A stretch of DNA of 64,000 bases, taken from Moniliophthora roreri. Taxonomy: Eukaryota; Basidiomycota; Agaricomycetes; Agaricales; Marasmiaceae. Both the position numbers and the translations under genes were made by a program. Under the pieces are notes generated by a model that made no database searches, was not told the DNA's origin, and worked only from the letters and a program-made list of their open reading frames with translations. Positions within the stretch are counted from its first letter, which is position 1, and every line of letters starts with the position of its first letter. Below are positions 43,527 to 54,439 of this stretch, piece by piece. The DNA lies in the NCBI GenBank assembly GCA_001466705.2, contig LATX02000223.1:124001-188000 (forward strand). Reading direction: 5' to 3'.

Positions 43527-43787
43527 TTATTCAAGATCGTTAGGAAATTCGCGTTTCTGAAGTGAGAATCGAGGGTTGAAAACGGGGATGATGGCGGTTG
43601 AGGTTCAAGTTTGAAAGTGGGAGATAAACAGACATGTTTGCCCGTGTGTACGCGTCACAACCGCGAAGTCGACAAGTCGTGACTGATCTGCCCCATTCCT
43701 TCGCTTCCACGGTCCGTGTTTGTTTGGAATTCATTCCGGTGTCTCATCTGTACGCAGAGCTCAAATTCGGCAGGGTGCATATACTTT
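43527..43787. promoter_or_regulatory. Bidirectional promoter APC11 / HAUS1
   Basis: Only 261 bp separate the two divergent start codons. No TATA box is evident. The two products both act in mitosis, so shared regulation is plausible but is inferred from layout only. Confidence 0.5.
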
Positions 43788-44576
43788 ATGGCTGCTGAAA
43801 GGTCCGAATTTCTGGAAGGTTCAAGCAGCGATTTCAGCTATCTCGATGATGTTCAATTTTCGGATGCTGTAGAAAGGCGACTACAAGCTCTAGTAGCAAG
43901 CGCAGAACTTCTTGAGATAAAGGAGGTCTCGTTCTCAGCGTGCGGAATCAATATATTCTATGTTAGGGAAAACATCTAACTGAACTTCTAGATTCTTCTC
44001 TGCGTTACAAGCGCTGTCGGACAAAAAGCTATCTCTGAAGCAAATGCTGCACAGAACTGCATATGCGGAAAAGGAGCTTCGTACTCATCTAGCTGTCGTA
44101 AAACATGAACAAGAGCTCATCAACAAGTGAGTGCATTGGAGGATTTACGTTGGTGTGGTCTTAACGATGTCAGGTGGAAAGAGCATTTTGAAGCGTCTGA
44201 AACGACGGAAGAAACGACGGAGGTACTGGAACGACGAAGGTTAGCTCTACTCAAGAAAGCGAAAGAGTACAAAAAGGAGTTGGAATCCATCAAGCTAGTC
44301 GAGCCGCCTGTAACTATATCCGAATTGTCTGCTCAACAAGAAAGGAATAAGGAAATCGAGATGGAAATAGGAAGGAAACGAGCAAAGCTAAAGGCTTTTC
44401 AAGGACTGCCCCCGGTGAGTAGCAATACTATTCTACAGCTTTCTATGCATCATTCACTGCATTTTCAGGATCTCGGGCTCGCTCAGATCGAACTGAAGGA
44501 AGCAAGGAAGAAGCAGATGAGGCTGGTCAATTTACGCGAAAACTTGTTAAGCAAGATGGTACAAGACATCTACTGA
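43788..44576 (+). CDS. HAUS1: Augmin subunit HAUS1-like coiled-coil protein
   Basis: Four exons (43788..43939, 43992..44126, 44174..44414, 44469..44576) give 211 residues, nearly all coiled coil. The segment LVASAELLEIKEVSFSAFF matches the human HAUS1 stretch LVDSAVALETKDTSLASFI in pattern across an intron, and the C-terminal LPPDLGLAQIELKEARK corresponds to its PNPSLAQVKIEEAKR. Augmin recruits gamma-tubulin to spindle microtubules to nucleate branches. The protein is shorter than human HAUS1 (278) and lacks the N-terminal calponin-like region. The first donor is GTGCGG, chosen because it restores the frame and the similarity. Confidence 0.7.
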
Positions 44577-45416
44577 ATATAAAAGTCGAAGTGTTTCTCG
44601 ATGTCAACGAGCCTCATGAGGTGAGCCACCCACTTGACGACCTCAAATTATACGACAGAAATTCAGGTTACATGTTGTGCGATGCGTTCTTGGTTTCACT
44701 AAGCTCGTCGTGTAAATCGTTTATGCTGCAACTCTGCAAAGGCTAGCGTCCCATACCGAAATAATTCCTCTCGAATGATCCTATTGCCACCGTTCTGTAT
44801 TGTTTGACATCGGCATCCTTCGTTTGTGCACGCAACTTTGCGAACATTTTCCGCCCAATTCATAAGTGACGAAGCTCCGAGGCAGTTTTCTGTGGCCCTT
44901 TCACTCGAGCGGTGAAATCATACGCACATGCACCCGCTTTGCTTCACAAAACCAAGGTGGGTGACTAAGATTCTTGTGCCCATGACTTCACCTAACACTA
45001 AGTTTATAGGTAAATACCAATCAATACCGCTCCGAGTTTTTAAAGAGAATTAACCTGTATCCCAATGTGATCTCAATGTGATCTTATTGTGGCCCTCCCG
45101 TGCACGGAATCTGCTATTATGGGTTTCGTTCACCCGCGGCAGACACGGCGCGCCAGGGGGAGTCTTGACGATACGCGTCTTCATTTTATAACGTCTCTCG
45201 TTCCGGGGTCAGCTCTATTTTTACTGTCTGATCGGTGAGTCTATTCTTAAGGTCAACGCTTCAGGAACGCTGACATCCATGTGAAGTTAATGTTTAACGA
45301 TAATCATAACGATACTTGACTATACTGGGCCTGCAGCACATGAGCGTATTCCGTGCGTATAAAATGACGCCGTTGTCGCTTGGGATTGTTCTCTAGGTCT
45401 CTACGCGTTCGCAACG
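44577..45416. other. Intergenic; AA9 promoter at the right end
   Basis: No gene. TATAAAAT at 45358-45365 lies 52 bases before the AA9 start codon and is its likely TATA box. Confidence 0.5.
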
Positions 45417-46823
45417 ATGTTGACTCAGCTTATTGCTCTTACTCTCCTCGCTGTACCTCAGGCCCTTGCTCACGGTGGTGTAGTTGCCATCTCAAATGGA
45501 GGTAATTGGTACAACGGATGGCAGCCTTACAATTCACCAACGGGGCAATCTTCAATCATACGACCTTGGGCCACTTAGTAGGTTGCATCCGAGCCTTTGG
45601 TGAAGCAGAGGTGACTGAGCTCTGTGTGTTTCAGTGACCCAATTCTCGACGCCAAAGCATCGACAATTCACTGCAATGATGATGGAACATCTCCTTCTGG
45701 CCAACTAACCGCAACTGTCGTTGCTGGCTCCGAGATCACAGCATACTGGAATCAAGTCTGGCCTCACGCTCAAGGTCCAATGGTGAGCCATGCAAGCCTC
45801 CTTGTATAGATATCTTGGCCTTGTACTTAGATCGCATCGCAATCCTTAGCTTGTCTACCTTGCTCAATGCCCCGGCTCGACGTGCACCAGTGTAAACACC
45901 GCCAGTCTGAAATGGGTCAATTCTCCGTTTCCGTTAACTTAGGACTAGAACTGACTTTGTTCGTCTTGTAGTTCAAAATTGACCAGTCTGGGCTCATTTC
46001 GGGTACAATCGGTAACGGATACTGGGGCTCTGGCAAGATGATTGATCAGAACTCATCCTGGACAACAACTATTCCCTCCACCGTGCCTAGTGGTTCATAT
46101 ATGATTCGCTTTGAGACAATCGCTCTTCACTCTTTGCCTGCCGTGAGTCGATGCTTTGCCATTTCTATCCGAAAACAACTAAATTCTGGTTTCCGTAGCA
46201 ATTTTATCCCGAATGCGCGCAGCTCCAGATTACGGGTGGTGGAAACCTTGCCCCTTCGTCCAATCAGCTAGTCTCGTTCCCTGGCGCTTACTCTAACTCT
46301 GACCCTGGTCGTAAGTATTCATACAGCAACTCGGGATACGCCTCATAACTCCCAAAATTGTAGTCTCGGTCAACATATACACACAGGAAGCGATGAACGA
46401 CTCCAACTACATTATTCCTGGGCCTCCTCTCTATGGTTCTAAATCAGGATCGGTAAGTAAATCTTACTCTGGCCTTCCTACAACGGAGGGATACTGACCA
46501 CGACACTCAGACCCCATCAAACCCTGGCACTACCGCCCAACCTGGCACTACTGCCGGAACTACAGCTGCACCGACGTCTCAGCCCACTAGCGGAACGGGA
46601 ACGGTCGCTCAGTATGGACAGTGCGGTGGTACGGGATGGACCGGACCTACTGGATGGTAAGCCTTTCACGTATTGCTGGCTGGACACGAGCTGATCAGTG
46701 GTTCCTTCGAGTAGCGTCGCTCCTTACACCTGCCATGTCGTGAATCGTAAGTGGTCGTCTCCTTTTGTCGCATGAATTGTTGACCAACCGGTTTCAATAG
46801 CCTACTACTCACAATGCTTGTGA
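45417..46823 (+). CDS. AA9 lytic polysaccharide monooxygenase with CBM1
   Basis: Nine exons (45417..45577, 45635..45782, 45850..45915, 45972..46142, 46199..46310, 46364..46452, 46511..46656, 46715..46746, 46801..46823) give 315 residues, all junctions in frame. An 18-residue signal peptide ends ALA, leaving His19 as the N-terminal copper ligand. His98 in [12 protein letters not shown] is the second ligand and Tyr185 in [11 protein letters not shown] the axial Tyr, with Gln183 beside it. A Thr/Pro/Ser linker leads to a CBM1 cellulose-binding module ([15 protein letters not shown]...YYSQCL). The secreted enzyme cleaves cellulose oxidatively. The eight short introns are usual for this family in basidiomycetes. 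Confidence 0.95.
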
Positions 46824-47476
46824 TGACTGCATAAATGCGATATTCAAATAATACCTCCGATGTATAGTGGTAATGAAATGGAAATCAAGCTTTAATATTT
46901 CCGCTATCCCGTGTCGTCTTCAAGCATGAGAAGGGATGCAACCCCGAAGAGAGTATCGCTTATCTTCAGAAGATTCACCTTTACAGTATCGTCACTTTAC
47001 AAAAGTCGCTAACAGGAATTACTAGGGGCGGTACTTTTTCAAAGGAGAATGTACAAGTCAGGTACAGACAGAAACCTCGGACATCCTCTCGAGCGAACGA
47101 CCCAAAGAACGAGGCAATATGCTTACATGAGACTGAGTACATATTCATCTCTTGTGCATTGAGACGTGTTCTTGCTTGCCATTTCGACTTCAACCGACGT
47201 TCCAGAAAGTCCCAAGTTCACTCCCCCACCCTTCGTCCTTGGATTCCTGGCTCCACAGTGCACGGGAACTCAATACAAGTTTTCAAAAGCTCATGCTTGG
47301 CGCCGAAAGTATACACTCAAGCCAGTGCAGGTCAAATGAGATGGGTGAACCAGATTGCGTGGCCTTCCTGATACCTATATAACCTTGAACTATTCTGCTC
47401 CATAGATCAAGGTTTCAAAAAGTGAGTAGATACCATCCTCGGTCTGTAGCAAGCATGTCTCAAACATGTCGTCTAG
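46824..47476. other. Intergenic, no gene recognised
   Basis: 3' flank of the AA9 gene and a few motif-free frames. Confidence 0.4.
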
Positions 47477-48112
47477 ATGCACCTCATCGCTCTGACTCTC
47501 AGAGTTTTTGCTCTCTCCGTTCAATCCGTTTCAGCCGTTTGCAATGGTGCCTAGTATGTTCTCAATGCTTGCTTACGCTCTTGGGCTATTCTAATGACGG
47601 TGTACTACAGATGAGGCATCATCGATGCGGTCCCACAGGTCCATTCACTTCTTGTCCGTAAGGTTATTGTCGTGTTTCTGCGTGTTGCGGCTAACGAGCC
47701 TCGGTCTCCAGACGCGATAGTTGACAATGGATGCAAAATAATGGAGGGGCCATTAGCAGAAAACGTCTGCATCCAAGGCCAATTTGAGTGCTCGCTGCCG
47801 TCCATCAGAATTACCGGATTCAGGGACGGCGGTAAGCCATTTTGACACATCGATTTGAGGGATGGTCATGATCCTCATAAAATCTCGGAAACTATACCTG
47901 TTCGCCCGCAAATGAAGTTTGACCTGGGAACTATACAAGCATGTGTAAGTAATCCATATCCCAAAAGAGCGCCCCTCTTATCGATCCTGATCGTGTTCAA
48001 TGCAAAGCCGACCAGCTTCAATCTCAATGCAGAGTTCATAGTGCCATGTCTTTACCAGCGAGCAGTAATAAGTCGAGGTATTCCTTGCAATTGGCTCCAA
48101 CGGCGTTCATAA
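47477..48112 (+). pseudogene. Possible small secreted protein gene, broken
   Basis: An ATG at 47477 begins a signal-peptide-like MHLIALTLRVFALSVQSVSA followed by VCNGA. A well-formed intron (GTATGT...CTAATGAC...TACTACAG) comes next, but the join gives TAA TGA at once. Beyond those stops a frame continues over another GT-AG intron with VDNGCKIMEGPLAENVCIQG. Cys spacing hints at a small secreted protein. Either the gene is dead or the first junction differs from what I chose. Confidence 0.25.
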
Positions 48113-48806
48113 TGAGGCCCGCGTAAATGCGCAGTCGAGTCGGCTATTTCCGGGGAGCGACAAAGGTGACATACATGTGACCTTTTTTTCCCAACCTTCC
48201 ACTATGCGAACAAAGCTCGTTATTCACCTTTCCAGGACTTCTGCGAAATCTCAGGCTAATGTCTGGATGAAGGCACCGCTGAATATGTCATAAGACGGCT
48301 GGTGGATTATTGCTACAAGGGTTGGAGTTGTCTCGGTGTGCCATCAGCGCGTCAAATTGGAGCATATTCACATTTCACAAATTATTACTTCACAATATTT
48401 TCTGACGGCTACAGCAGAGATAGACGCTTCATGACGAGAGGGTCAACGTGAATCCTCTGAAGCGGGGCTCCTATGCGGTTCTCTGGGTCGTAATTTTAGG
48501 GTCGTCTACGCTTCGCGGTGGCAAATCATCATCAGAACTGGTGCTACAACTTGGAGCCCTCGCGTATGTTCGCGCTACGACAGAACTCGCGTTACGGTCT
48601 CGATGGAAATGCACCACAAAGGCTCCACCTTTCCATATTCCCTGTGCTTACGCGGCATCTTGATTCGCGGTCTCGGGTGGTAAATTTCTGTATAAAAGGG
48701 CTCTCGATCCTTCGTACCACCATCAGGCTTCAGAAGCTTTCTCTCCTCATAAACTATAATCTATAATCCACTCAACGATCCCAACGCCATCTTTTCTTCT
48801 GACACC
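48113..48806. promoter_or_regulatory. Intergenic; promoter of the Kex2-site protein gene
   Basis: TATAAAAG at 48691-48698 lies about 110 bases upstream of the next ATG, and the leader ends in CACC before ATG. Upstream of that nothing was recognised. Confidence 0.5.
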
Positions 48807-49764
48807 ATGAAGTCCTTCGTTGCTACTACTTTCCTCACCCTCGGTGCTGCTTCCTATGCTATTGCAGTGAGTTTAAACCGTAACAAATTACGATCTTTTA
48901 GCGATCGCTCATGTATGCTTTTCTAGCTTCCTGCTCCTCAGGTTCAAGTTCCTTCGTCGTCTGTTCCCGTTGGAGGTGTCGAGACATTGGTGAACAATCA
49001 GTAATTTGTCTGTCTTTGGTCAAATCTAAACCAAAGTTTTACAGCCTACTGGACAAGTCGCTGCCGTGAACCGGGGCGCTACGACCGTTCTATCCTCCAG
49101 CGTCATGGTTTCACCTACTGCTGTAGCTGTTAGCGCTACTACCGAGGCTAACAATGCCGTTGGGACTGCAGCTGTCGCCGGTCTCTTGCGCCGTCAAGAG
49201 GACGTCACTTCGCAACTTCCAACTTCGCAACTCCCCACTTCTGCTAGCATCCCACTCCAACGCGATGCTATTCCCACCGAATCTCTTCCTCCCTCATCCG
49301 TTCAGAACAAGGTCAATGACCAAGTTCCCACTTCAGTATCCAGCCAGCTTCCACAATTCGACTCGGTGCCAACCTCAGTGTCCAGCTCGGACCCAGCTCT
49401 GCAGCGCCGCCAAACTTCTACCGGCGTTAGCGTCCCTGTTGTTGCACCCACTGAGTCTCTCCTCCCTCGCCAGGAAGAGATTCCTGTCTCCAGCAGTGTT
49501 GTCCCGGTCGATGCTATGTCTAGCGTTCCTGTTAGCAGTGCTGCTCAGTTAGCTGCTACTACTTCTCTCACTCCCAGCAGTGTTGCGCAGTTCGCCACCG
49601 ACTCCGTCTCTGCTTCTGCTACAGAAGCAGTGGCCAATGTTGCTACTAGCAGCACTGCTGCCGGGTTTGACTCTGTACCTTCCTCCACTGTCCCTGCTCC
49701 TGTCTCGGCAGAGACTGCTGGGCTCGAGAGGCGCCAGGAATCTGACGACTGTGACGAATACTAG
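48807..49764 (+). CDS. Secreted protein with repeated Kex2-type sites
   Basis: Three exons (48807..48866, 48927..48989, 49045..49764) give 280 residues. Exon 1 is exactly a 20-residue signal peptide (MKSFVATTFLTLGAASYAIA). The rest is Ser/Thr/Val/Pro-rich, without other domains, and is divided by basic sites at 90-91, 162-163, 183 and 270-271: LLRRQED, LQRRQTS, LLPRQEE and LERRQES, plus LQRDA at 113-115. All four main sites read L-x-(R/P)-R-Q. Spacer segments repeat words such as SQLPTS, SVPTSVSS and VPSS. This fits a KEP, a secreted precursor cut by Kex2 in the Golgi into several peptides. Only two Cys-free spacers and one final Cys (DDCDEY end) are seen. The peptide function is unknown. Confidence 0.75.
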
Positions 49765-49984
49765 GATGTTTTTGGTGAGTGATATTTGGGCGATTATTTC
49801 ATGAGCTGAAGCTGACGTTGTCCTTGCAGATGCCACCGATAATACCCCTTGATACCATTAGACTTACAATAGATTCATTCCTTTGAAAGGATTCACGACG
49901 TACCTATAATTAATGATGAATAATTCATACATTCTTTGATCAATACAGTCCGGACCGTTTGGAAAGAAATCTCTTGGAAAAATC

Positions 49985-50209
49985 TCACTTCGTTCTTGCA
50001 GGATCCTCCAGGTAAGATAGATTTCCGCAAGTTTGAAGGCGTACGGTAATTGTCTTTTTTGGCGGCTTTTCCCGAACCAACACATCTGACACCAACAGCT
50101 CTTTGTTCTCCGTCCTCTCCACCTCAAATCGCAAATAAGCGACGCTCCGCACATTCAACTTGAGCTTGCAAGGATAGTTTCCGCACCGCAACTTAATATG
50201 CTTGGGCAT
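49985..50209 (-). CDS. Hypothetical small basic protein
   Basis: A 74-codon frame on the minus strand (MPKHIKLRCGNYPCKLKLNV...) has natural composition and many charged residues. No domain is recognised and no intron is needed. It may equally be an exon of a longer gene or chance; the overlapping frames in this region are less protein-like. Confidence 0.3.
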   Translation of the reverse strand: MPKHIKLRCGNYPCKLKLNVRSVAYLRFEVERTENKELLVSDVLVREKPPKKTITVRLQTCGNLSYLEDPARTK

Positions 50210-50572
50210 TTCTTTTTCGGATAACAGGGGACTGGCTTTGTCGCAGACTCTTCAACCCTATTAAGGCTCAAAGCTCAAACCCTGGTACACTGTGTGCTAA
50301 GCACGCTGTTTCAGCACTCAAACCCATATCCGAATGACGTCCAGTGTGCGACATGGTAGGCAGGAAGTACTAAGGACAGGGACAAGAGGGAAGTAACCTA
50401 GGTCTAAAAGGGAAGCCTTCTATGCAGGTCCAATATGTACTCTGTCATATCGCGCACTTCACGCCACAAGTGTGGCGAGAGTAGCTGACTCACTTGCTTG
50501 TTGCCCTGCCGGTTTGCTAGCGTCGGCTTGTCCCACGGTCTGCCGCAGAGTTGACTCGCGTGACTTTTTGAT
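50210..50572. other. Intergenic, no gene recognised
   Basis: Nothing with coding character was seen. A TATATAAA at 50580-50587 just right of this region could serve the next frame. Confidence 0.35.
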
Positions 50573-50606
50573 ATGACATCGTATATAAACCTGTTCGTGT
50601 ATCAAA

Positions 50607-51526
50607 TGCCTCATTTTCTCCTTCGCATATTTTTCCTCAGATTTCCACTTACGCCCAATGCAGAGCCCGCCTCATTGCATAGCAAGCTGGCCTTCGCGCA
50701 CGTCTTCGACTCAAGCCTAGTCCAGACCCAATGTTCTAGGAATCCACATTCCGGTCTCCAGCTTTCAAAAGTTCGGGACTTGCTGTCTCTGGTCCAAGGG
50801 TGCAGTATTGACGGTATGTATCGGCCGGCTATCAACGAACATGGTGAGTCTCCCATGACCTCAGTTCTCCACCCCACCTCACCGTTCTCAGTCATCCTCA
50901 TGGTACAGCTCGTCTTCGTTCACCTCTTCATTCTCATGACGGGCTATCACCACCGTTCAAAACGTGGCAAGCTGGCTAGTAACTACCTTCGTCCTCAACC
51001 CAAACACCCTAATCTGCACTTTGATTTTCTTGTTTACTCGCGAAGGTCACCGTTGCTAGCTGCTGACTCGCCAAGAATGTTCCGTCCGACACTCGTTATC
51101 TGGTCTAATGTCTCGTGGTCGATTCTATATGAATGTCCCCGTTTCCGAGTCCTAACACTGACAGATACTCGGGAATTCACTCGTGGTGTTGATACGGACG
51201 AGCCAGCTCGAAACGCTGGAACGAGATGTAGTCGGACTTTTGAGAAGCATCTCGAGGCTGCTATACGAAATAGGAGCAACCTCAGAAGATGCAAATGGCA
51301 GGCGACGGGAAGCACGTTGTCGGAATGCAGCCCCGAATATTACATCCAAATTCTTCGACCATTTGACTCTAGACATGCGACTTGTTGGAATACGAATCGG
51401 GTCCTGCGGGACGTCATTTCAGACACTTGGATACAAGCTTTTAGCTCATGTTTCAAGACCAGCCCCCGCACTGATGAGTTTCGGCGGAACTCGCAAGGCT
51501 TCAATTTACTGTCATCGGTCGTATAG
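50607..51526 (+). CDS. Hypothetical protein, single long frame
   Basis: The frame is open upstream to 50573; the second ATG at 50607 is preferred because GTATATAAACC lies 20-30 bases before it and because MPHFLLRIFFLRFPLTPNA would be a signal peptide or membrane anchor. It gives about 306 residues with one more hydrophobic stretch (SVILMVQLVFVHLFILM). No domain is recognised and the composition is unusual (high Arg, Ser, His). A frame this long is unlikely by chance but not impossible. It ends six bases before the stop of the opposite exon at 51532. Confidence 0.35.
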
Positions 51527-51531
51527 AAGGC

Positions 51532-51708
51532 CTAGTTTGGAACCGAGCTCGAGATGAACTCAATCTTGGTGTTGTAGGCGGCACCGGGAGCTTTGTTGTA
51601 GACAGTGAGAATGTGACCGGGAAGCTTGTAGGTGTTCGATTGTGCACAAGGACATTGATAAATTGGGAAGTTTTCAGTGGTGAATGAGAAGAGACAGTAT
51701 CGAGCATT
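51532..51708 (-). CDS. C-terminal exon of an unknown secreted-like protein
   Basis: A 59-codon terminal exon on the minus strand follows a good acceptor (TTGTAGTGATAG). It reads ARYCLFSFTTENFPIYQCPC, then NTYKLPGHILTVYNKAPG and ends SSSVPN with TAG. The regular beta-strand-like pattern and the Cys pair (CPC) look like a real small secreted protein. Upstream exons on the same strand could not be fixed; a candidate with TGNTRWKF lies near 51805-51830. The family is not recognised. Confidence 0.4.
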   Translation of the reverse strand, partial: NARYCLFSFTTENFPIYQCPCAQSNTYKLPGHILTVYNKAPGAAYNTKIEFISSSVPN

Positions 51709-51950
51709 CTATCACTACAAGAGTGATTATAGACCGAAAAGGCGTGGGAGCACGTCTTGACTCGGAACTTCAACGCGTCACGCCCTCATCGATAACTTGA
51801 TTTCCTTCTCACTTCGAAATTTCCAGCGGGTGTTTCCTGTCGTATGATTGCCTGGAAGGCTATTCACTGGGCAATCACCCCTTCGGGTTACAGTGAGGTC
51901 TCATCCAAGTATCACAAAGGTACCACAAATCAGGTCATAGCACTAGTATG

Positions 51951-52960
51951 ATCCCGGCCATCGCGAACACCGTCCAAGTACCCTGGACCAGTCGTTCTGG
52001 GGCAGCTCCCGACCCGCTCGACCAGTAGTATCCTATTTCGACTCGTATCTCCACGCCCGACGAGTCAACGATATCCTCGAACACGCTATGCCTCCTAGTG
52101 ACGACAGCGAGGACGAGCAGATATCACCATTCATTTTCGGAGCGGTAAAAAACGGTCTATCAAGCACTTGTAGGTGTTTCGGTGTGAGTTTGTCATTGTC
52201 TTCCGGTTCATACCCTTAGTTGACAGTCTTCAAATTCCTCGACACGTACGCCACAGTCATCACACTGCAGAATGGAAGTAACTCGATTCCGACTATACCG
52301 CAGTCTTGCGGCGGCGCAGTTGCTTCTGATCTTCTACAGTAGTAACATTCTGGCTAGGGATTCCCTTTGACTCGGACAGTTGGTTCCGTGTCTTGGACGA
52401 AAGAAAGATTGGCCTCCTTCTCACCGAACGGCGGGATCGTCCATAACCAACCTCCAAGCTAGTACTAACAAAGACGCAGCGACCGCTTATCTCAAAAAAG
52501 CTGTATTCGACTTGGTAAGTGACCTTCCGACCGAGAAACCGAAAAACGTACGGAAGTGGTTAATCCTTGAGGTATGTACCCGGATTGTCTGGGGTACCGT
52601 AGCTGCGCTGATACTTTCGCTGATAGCGACATTGTTTCATGCCTCATTATCGCCCTACGCCAGCCTCCGAACGGTTAGCTGAAGCTACTGTAGTTCCTGG
52701 CCAGATTATCAATCTCACCCCGAAGGAATTGGATTGGTACCTTAAATCCTGGGTTGTAAGTCGAAATTCGGGTGCGTGTTCTTCGCGTTCTGCACACTTG
52801 GCCGTTTTCAGTTTTACGCTACAGGTTTGCAGAACTTGAAAGCTAAATCTTCGAGCTCAAGAGGGTACGGAAAGATAGTTTTACTCCTAATACTTTTTTG
52901 TGCAGATGGCGTTTTGCAGGCTGCATGTTTCGGGCCTCGCTTAGTTCCTTCTCTTCATTG
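51951..52960 (+). pseudogene. Unassigned multi-exon coding signal
   Basis: An exon at about 51951-52188 after a CACTAG acceptor is open and protein-like (FDSYLHARRVNDILEHAMPP, then SDDSEDEQ). Later pieces include LYRSLAAAQLLLIFYSSNIL (52290-52350), DSDSWFRVLDERKIGLLLTE, and RKWLILEVCTRIVWGTVAAL followed by a hydrophobic run (52550-52640). They suggest a gene with membrane segments, but I could not join them into one frame or name the family. Confidence 0.3.
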
Positions 52961-54439
52961 ACGTCGGAATTTAGGCCATATTGAATGCGCGTGGGACCCA
53001 GCGGTGACCCAGCGATGACCGAATTGTGCGTAGAACTGTGTTCAGGTTTTTGGCAGTGCTCACTAATGACTGGATCGGGCGAACGTATCATCTGGAATGT
53101 CAGCAAGATCTGGTACTAACACTTTTGGCCTCTCCGTTTCCGGTTGCGACAGAGCCTCGTGTCTCTTTAGAACTCTAGTCGCGATGCATTATCTCCTCGA
53201 AGCGGAGTAGCTTGTTGGAAGGCACCGATTGAACCGTCATCTTTGAATATTAACTCGTTCACCTTTTGTCCAATTGGCGTTCCACTAATGCCATGTACAG
53301 TCCAAATAAAATAAGCGCTGGCTTCTAGTCGTTTCAACATAACTCTGTTCTCTGACAACTCTTATGGACCTGATCAAATTCCCCATCGACTTCTCCCACT
53401 ATTCACCTTCCAGCGCTCATAAAAAAACTGTCATGGGGCAAGGCGGTAGAAGACAAGTCGCATATAGATATGTTGGTGACTTGAACAGCCTCCTCCGGGA
53501 GCATCTGTAAACGCTGAATCTCAAACCCTACCCCGGCCAATGCTCCGGATTCTATGCGCAGCGCTCTGACGTCCAACTATCTTGTCTTTCCCAGGTTGCG
53601 ATAGTGCAGGGTTTAGGTCCGTTTGCCTACAAGTGCGATATGATGATCACATAACTCCAGTCTCCAGATAAATATCAGTGCCGCGCCGTCCCTCAGCGCG
53701 CCACTGTCAAATAACTCCTTCTGAATAATGGAATCTGTCAAGAGATACGTTCGCAGAGACTGTCACTATTTCTCATCTTGTATCACCGCGAGCGACGCGG
53801 AACAAGTCTTTGCTCAGTCCACTTGTACCTCCGAGTCCAAGTATTATGTAGTAGTAGGTACGTACAGCTACAGCACACTAATCGAAAGTTAAAGGGAGAT
53901 CATCGGCAATTTTTTCTATGGCCTCGAGGAAATGATGTGAATCGTCATCTCGACGGAGTTTTACCGAAGTGGACACTGGATATGGGAATTCTCAGAAGCA
54001 CGACCATGTGAGGATTTTACGTTTGCATTTCCGTAATTTCCGGGGTAATTTGGGTCTGTGGAAGCGAGCGATGCTGACCTGGCGGGAAATGCGCTTTCAC
54101 CAGATGCAGATATACTAAATTGCTCATAATCCTTCTCCTTCTCTATCTCTGGCCAACTCAGAACCTGTTTCGTCGCTCATTTCTGACTAGCATCCCCATA
54201 CTCGCTCACTGCTCTGATCATTGGCTACTTTCGTTTCGGGTTTTTTTTTTCTTCGACATCTATTGGGTGCGACGTCACATACACCATACGTTGCAAAGGG
54301 TACGATAGTGACCATACTTGGAATTCTCAAAGTTTACAGCATACGAGGGAACTTGTGTAGCCATTATCGGTGCGTTCCGTTCCTTTTAGTGTCGGAAAGG
54401 TTAACTGACCGGGTAAAAAGCAGCACGGGGACAAAGTGA
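52961..54439. other. Intergenic; promoter of the large Ser-rich gene at its end
   Basis: A frame from an ATG at 53728 (MESVKRYVRRDCHYFSSC) is about 55 codons long and Cys-containing, without recognised family. The rest has no coding character. Confidence 0.35.
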
